Of a DNA stretch of 40,980 bases, positions 40,131-40,980 are shown one piece after another. This stretch comes from Negativicutes bacterium (lineage in GTDB: Bacteria; Bacillota_C; Negativicutes; Sporomusales_B; JARLHX01): positions 1-40,980 of the forward strand of contig JARLHY010000208.1 in the NCBI GenBank assembly GCA_031292015.1, written 5' to 3'. The stretch's first letter is position 1, and each line of letters begins with the position of its first letter. A program made the position numbers and the translations under genes. The notes below the pieces were generated by a model, which saw only the letters and a list, made by a program, of their open reading frames with translations, was not told the DNA's origin and ran no database searches.

Positions 40131-40980
40131 TTACTTTACTGCCTGAATTTGCGCGATTACTTCTTTGTACTCGGGATATTTCTGATACATCGGCTCAACC
40201 GCTTTCCGGAAAGCTTCCTTGTCAGGCCGTGAGATGACAACGCCTTTGGCCGCGAGATTTTTCATCGACTCTTCAGTATATTTGGCCCACAGTTCGCGTT
40301 CGAACACACCGGCGTCAATCGCCGCCTGTTTCACCAGTTTCTGATCGTCAGGCGAAAGGCTGTCCCACACTTTTTTGCTCATGATGATCATTTCCGGCAC
40401 CCGGGCATGTTCGTCCAGAGAGAAATATTTGGCGCTTTCATAGTGTTTCATAGCCCAGAGGCTGGGGGGATTGTTCTCCGCTCCGTCGACAAGGCCGGTC
40501 TGCAGACCGCTGTAAACTTCGCCGTAGTCCATCGGGGTCGCCGAAGCACCCAGGGAATTGATCATATCAACAAAAATCTTGCTTTGCTGCACTCTGATTT
40601 TCTGGCCCTTGGCCTGAGCTGGGCTGTCGATGGGGGTATTCCTGGTATAAAAGCTTCTGGCGCCGGAATCAATCCAGGCCAGGCCCACCAGATTGCTCTT
40701 CTCCAGTTCCTTTGCCATCTGGGCGCCTACCGGCCCCTCCAGCACTTTCCAGAAATGGTCGGCGTCCCGGAACAGATACGGCATCGAGAAGACGCCCATC
40801 TGCGGCACGAAGCCCACCAAGGGAGCGGTGTTTACCCGACTGAGGGCGACTGTCCCCATCTGGGTCATTTCGATGGTCTCTTTTTCCTGTCCAAGCTGAG
40901 CGCCGGCATAAACCTGCATTTTGATCCGGCCTTTGGACCGCTCTTCCAGCAGTTTGCCCATCTGCTTCAGGGCCTGAACC
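40131..40980 (-). CDS. TRAP transporter binding protein, DctP family (5' end cut by window)
   Basis: The frame is open to the right edge, so the signal peptide lies outside the window. Visible landmarks: SKGRIKMQVYAGAQLGQEKE, the carboxylate-clamp region around IRVQQSKIFVDMINSLGASA with its conserved Arg, TPMDYGEVYSGLQTGLVDGAENN and the ending YKEVIAQIQAVK. DctP proteins deliver acidic sugars or dicarboxylates to the DctQM permease, expected upstream. With uxaB and iolB next door, a uronate is a likely ligand. Confidence 0.93.
   Translation of the reverse strand, partial: VQALKQMGKLLEERSKGRIKMQVYAGAQLGQEKETIEMTQMGTVALSRVNTAPLVGFVPQMGVFSMPYLFRDADHFWKVLEGPVGAQMAKELEKSNLVGLAWIDSGARSFYTRNTPIDSPAQAKGQKIRVQQSKIFVDMINSLGASATPMDYGEVYSGLQTGLVDGAENNPPSLWAMKHYESAKYFSLDEHARVPEMIIMSKKVWDSLSPDDQKLVKQAAIDAGVFERELWAKYTEESMKNLAAKGVVISRPDKEAFRKAVEPMYQKYPEYKEVIAQIQAVK

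Noticed and set aside
1..40980. CRISPR arrays, tRNA or rRNA genes, integrase or phage genes
   Set aside because: Looked for regularly spaced direct repeats, clover-leaf sequences and phage proteins; none seen apart from the repeats reported. A sensitive search such as a tRNA covariance model was not possible here.

Overview
The window looks like chromosome from an anaerobic, spore-forming Firmicute of the Negativicutes/Sporomusaceae type. This is inferred from gene content: Tat-exported polysulfide/thiosulfate reductase, heavy molybdenum use, ZTP riboswitches like those of Thermosinus, a sigma-K-like promoter, strong Shine-Dalgarno sequences and YtfQRT/TRAP sugar-acid uptake. No rRNA, tRNA, CRISPR array, intact insertion sequence or prophage was seen.

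Layout, left to right. (1) 1-4327, molybdate region: modD, two tandem modA paralogs and a truncated modB run leftward. A divergent excisionase-HTH/PBP-like regulator has three phased CTAAC repeats in its upstream region. (2) 4329-5963: short iterons, a consensus promoter, two tandem ZTP riboswitch/terminator units, then an OFA-family MFS carrier, probably for formate or a related acid. (3) 5964-6663: structured non-coding DNA holding copy A of a dispersed repeat whose copy B is at 25011-25271. (4) 6664-12857: aldA, a transposase-derived protein with a damaged DDE triad, an unusual three-gene set (soluble PBP-fold protein, HypB-like GTPase, permease-less ABC ATPase; two of the three carry the same DUF1858-like N-terminal domain), and a molbindin (Mop). 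(5) 13193-13955: two small paralogous proteins behind a sigma-K-like promoter. (6) 14433-20201, sulfur respiration: NrfD-type membrane subunit, four-cluster ferredoxin, Tat molybdopterin subunit, double rhodanese and NapH-like ferredoxin. (7) 20371-22227: MBL-fold hydrolase, C_GCAxxG_C_C protein and DUF134 regulator. (8) 22407-24685: frameshifted sulfite-oxidase-like gene, Asp/Glu racemase and cupin. (9) 25347-26434: two YeeE/YedE sulfur-transport proteins, whose promoter shares an 18-bp block and a C/G-tract dyad with the sulfur-respiration operon. (10) 26680-34849: YtfQRT-YjfF-like sugar ABC transporter with two GntR/FadR regulators, a GarR-like reductase and an SDR epimerase. (11) 35290-40980: exported aldose epimerase, tagaturonate reductase, IolB, an M24-like protein lacking metal ligands and a truncated TRAP binding protein.

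How it fits together. Molybdate imported by ModAB, buffered by Mop and controlled by the HTH-PBP protein would feed the molybdoenzymes nearby (Psr/Phs-type reductase, sulfite-oxidase-like protein). YeeE/YedE, rhodanese and the reductase form a probable sulfane-sulfur uptake and respiration regulon. The right third is devoted to sugar-acid (uronate/inositol-type) uptake and conversion.

The observations most worth following are the DUF1858-PBP/GTPase/ATPase set with its attenuator-like leader, the tandem ZTP riboswitches on a transporter, the promoter module shared by the two sulfur operons, and the structured dispersed repeat.
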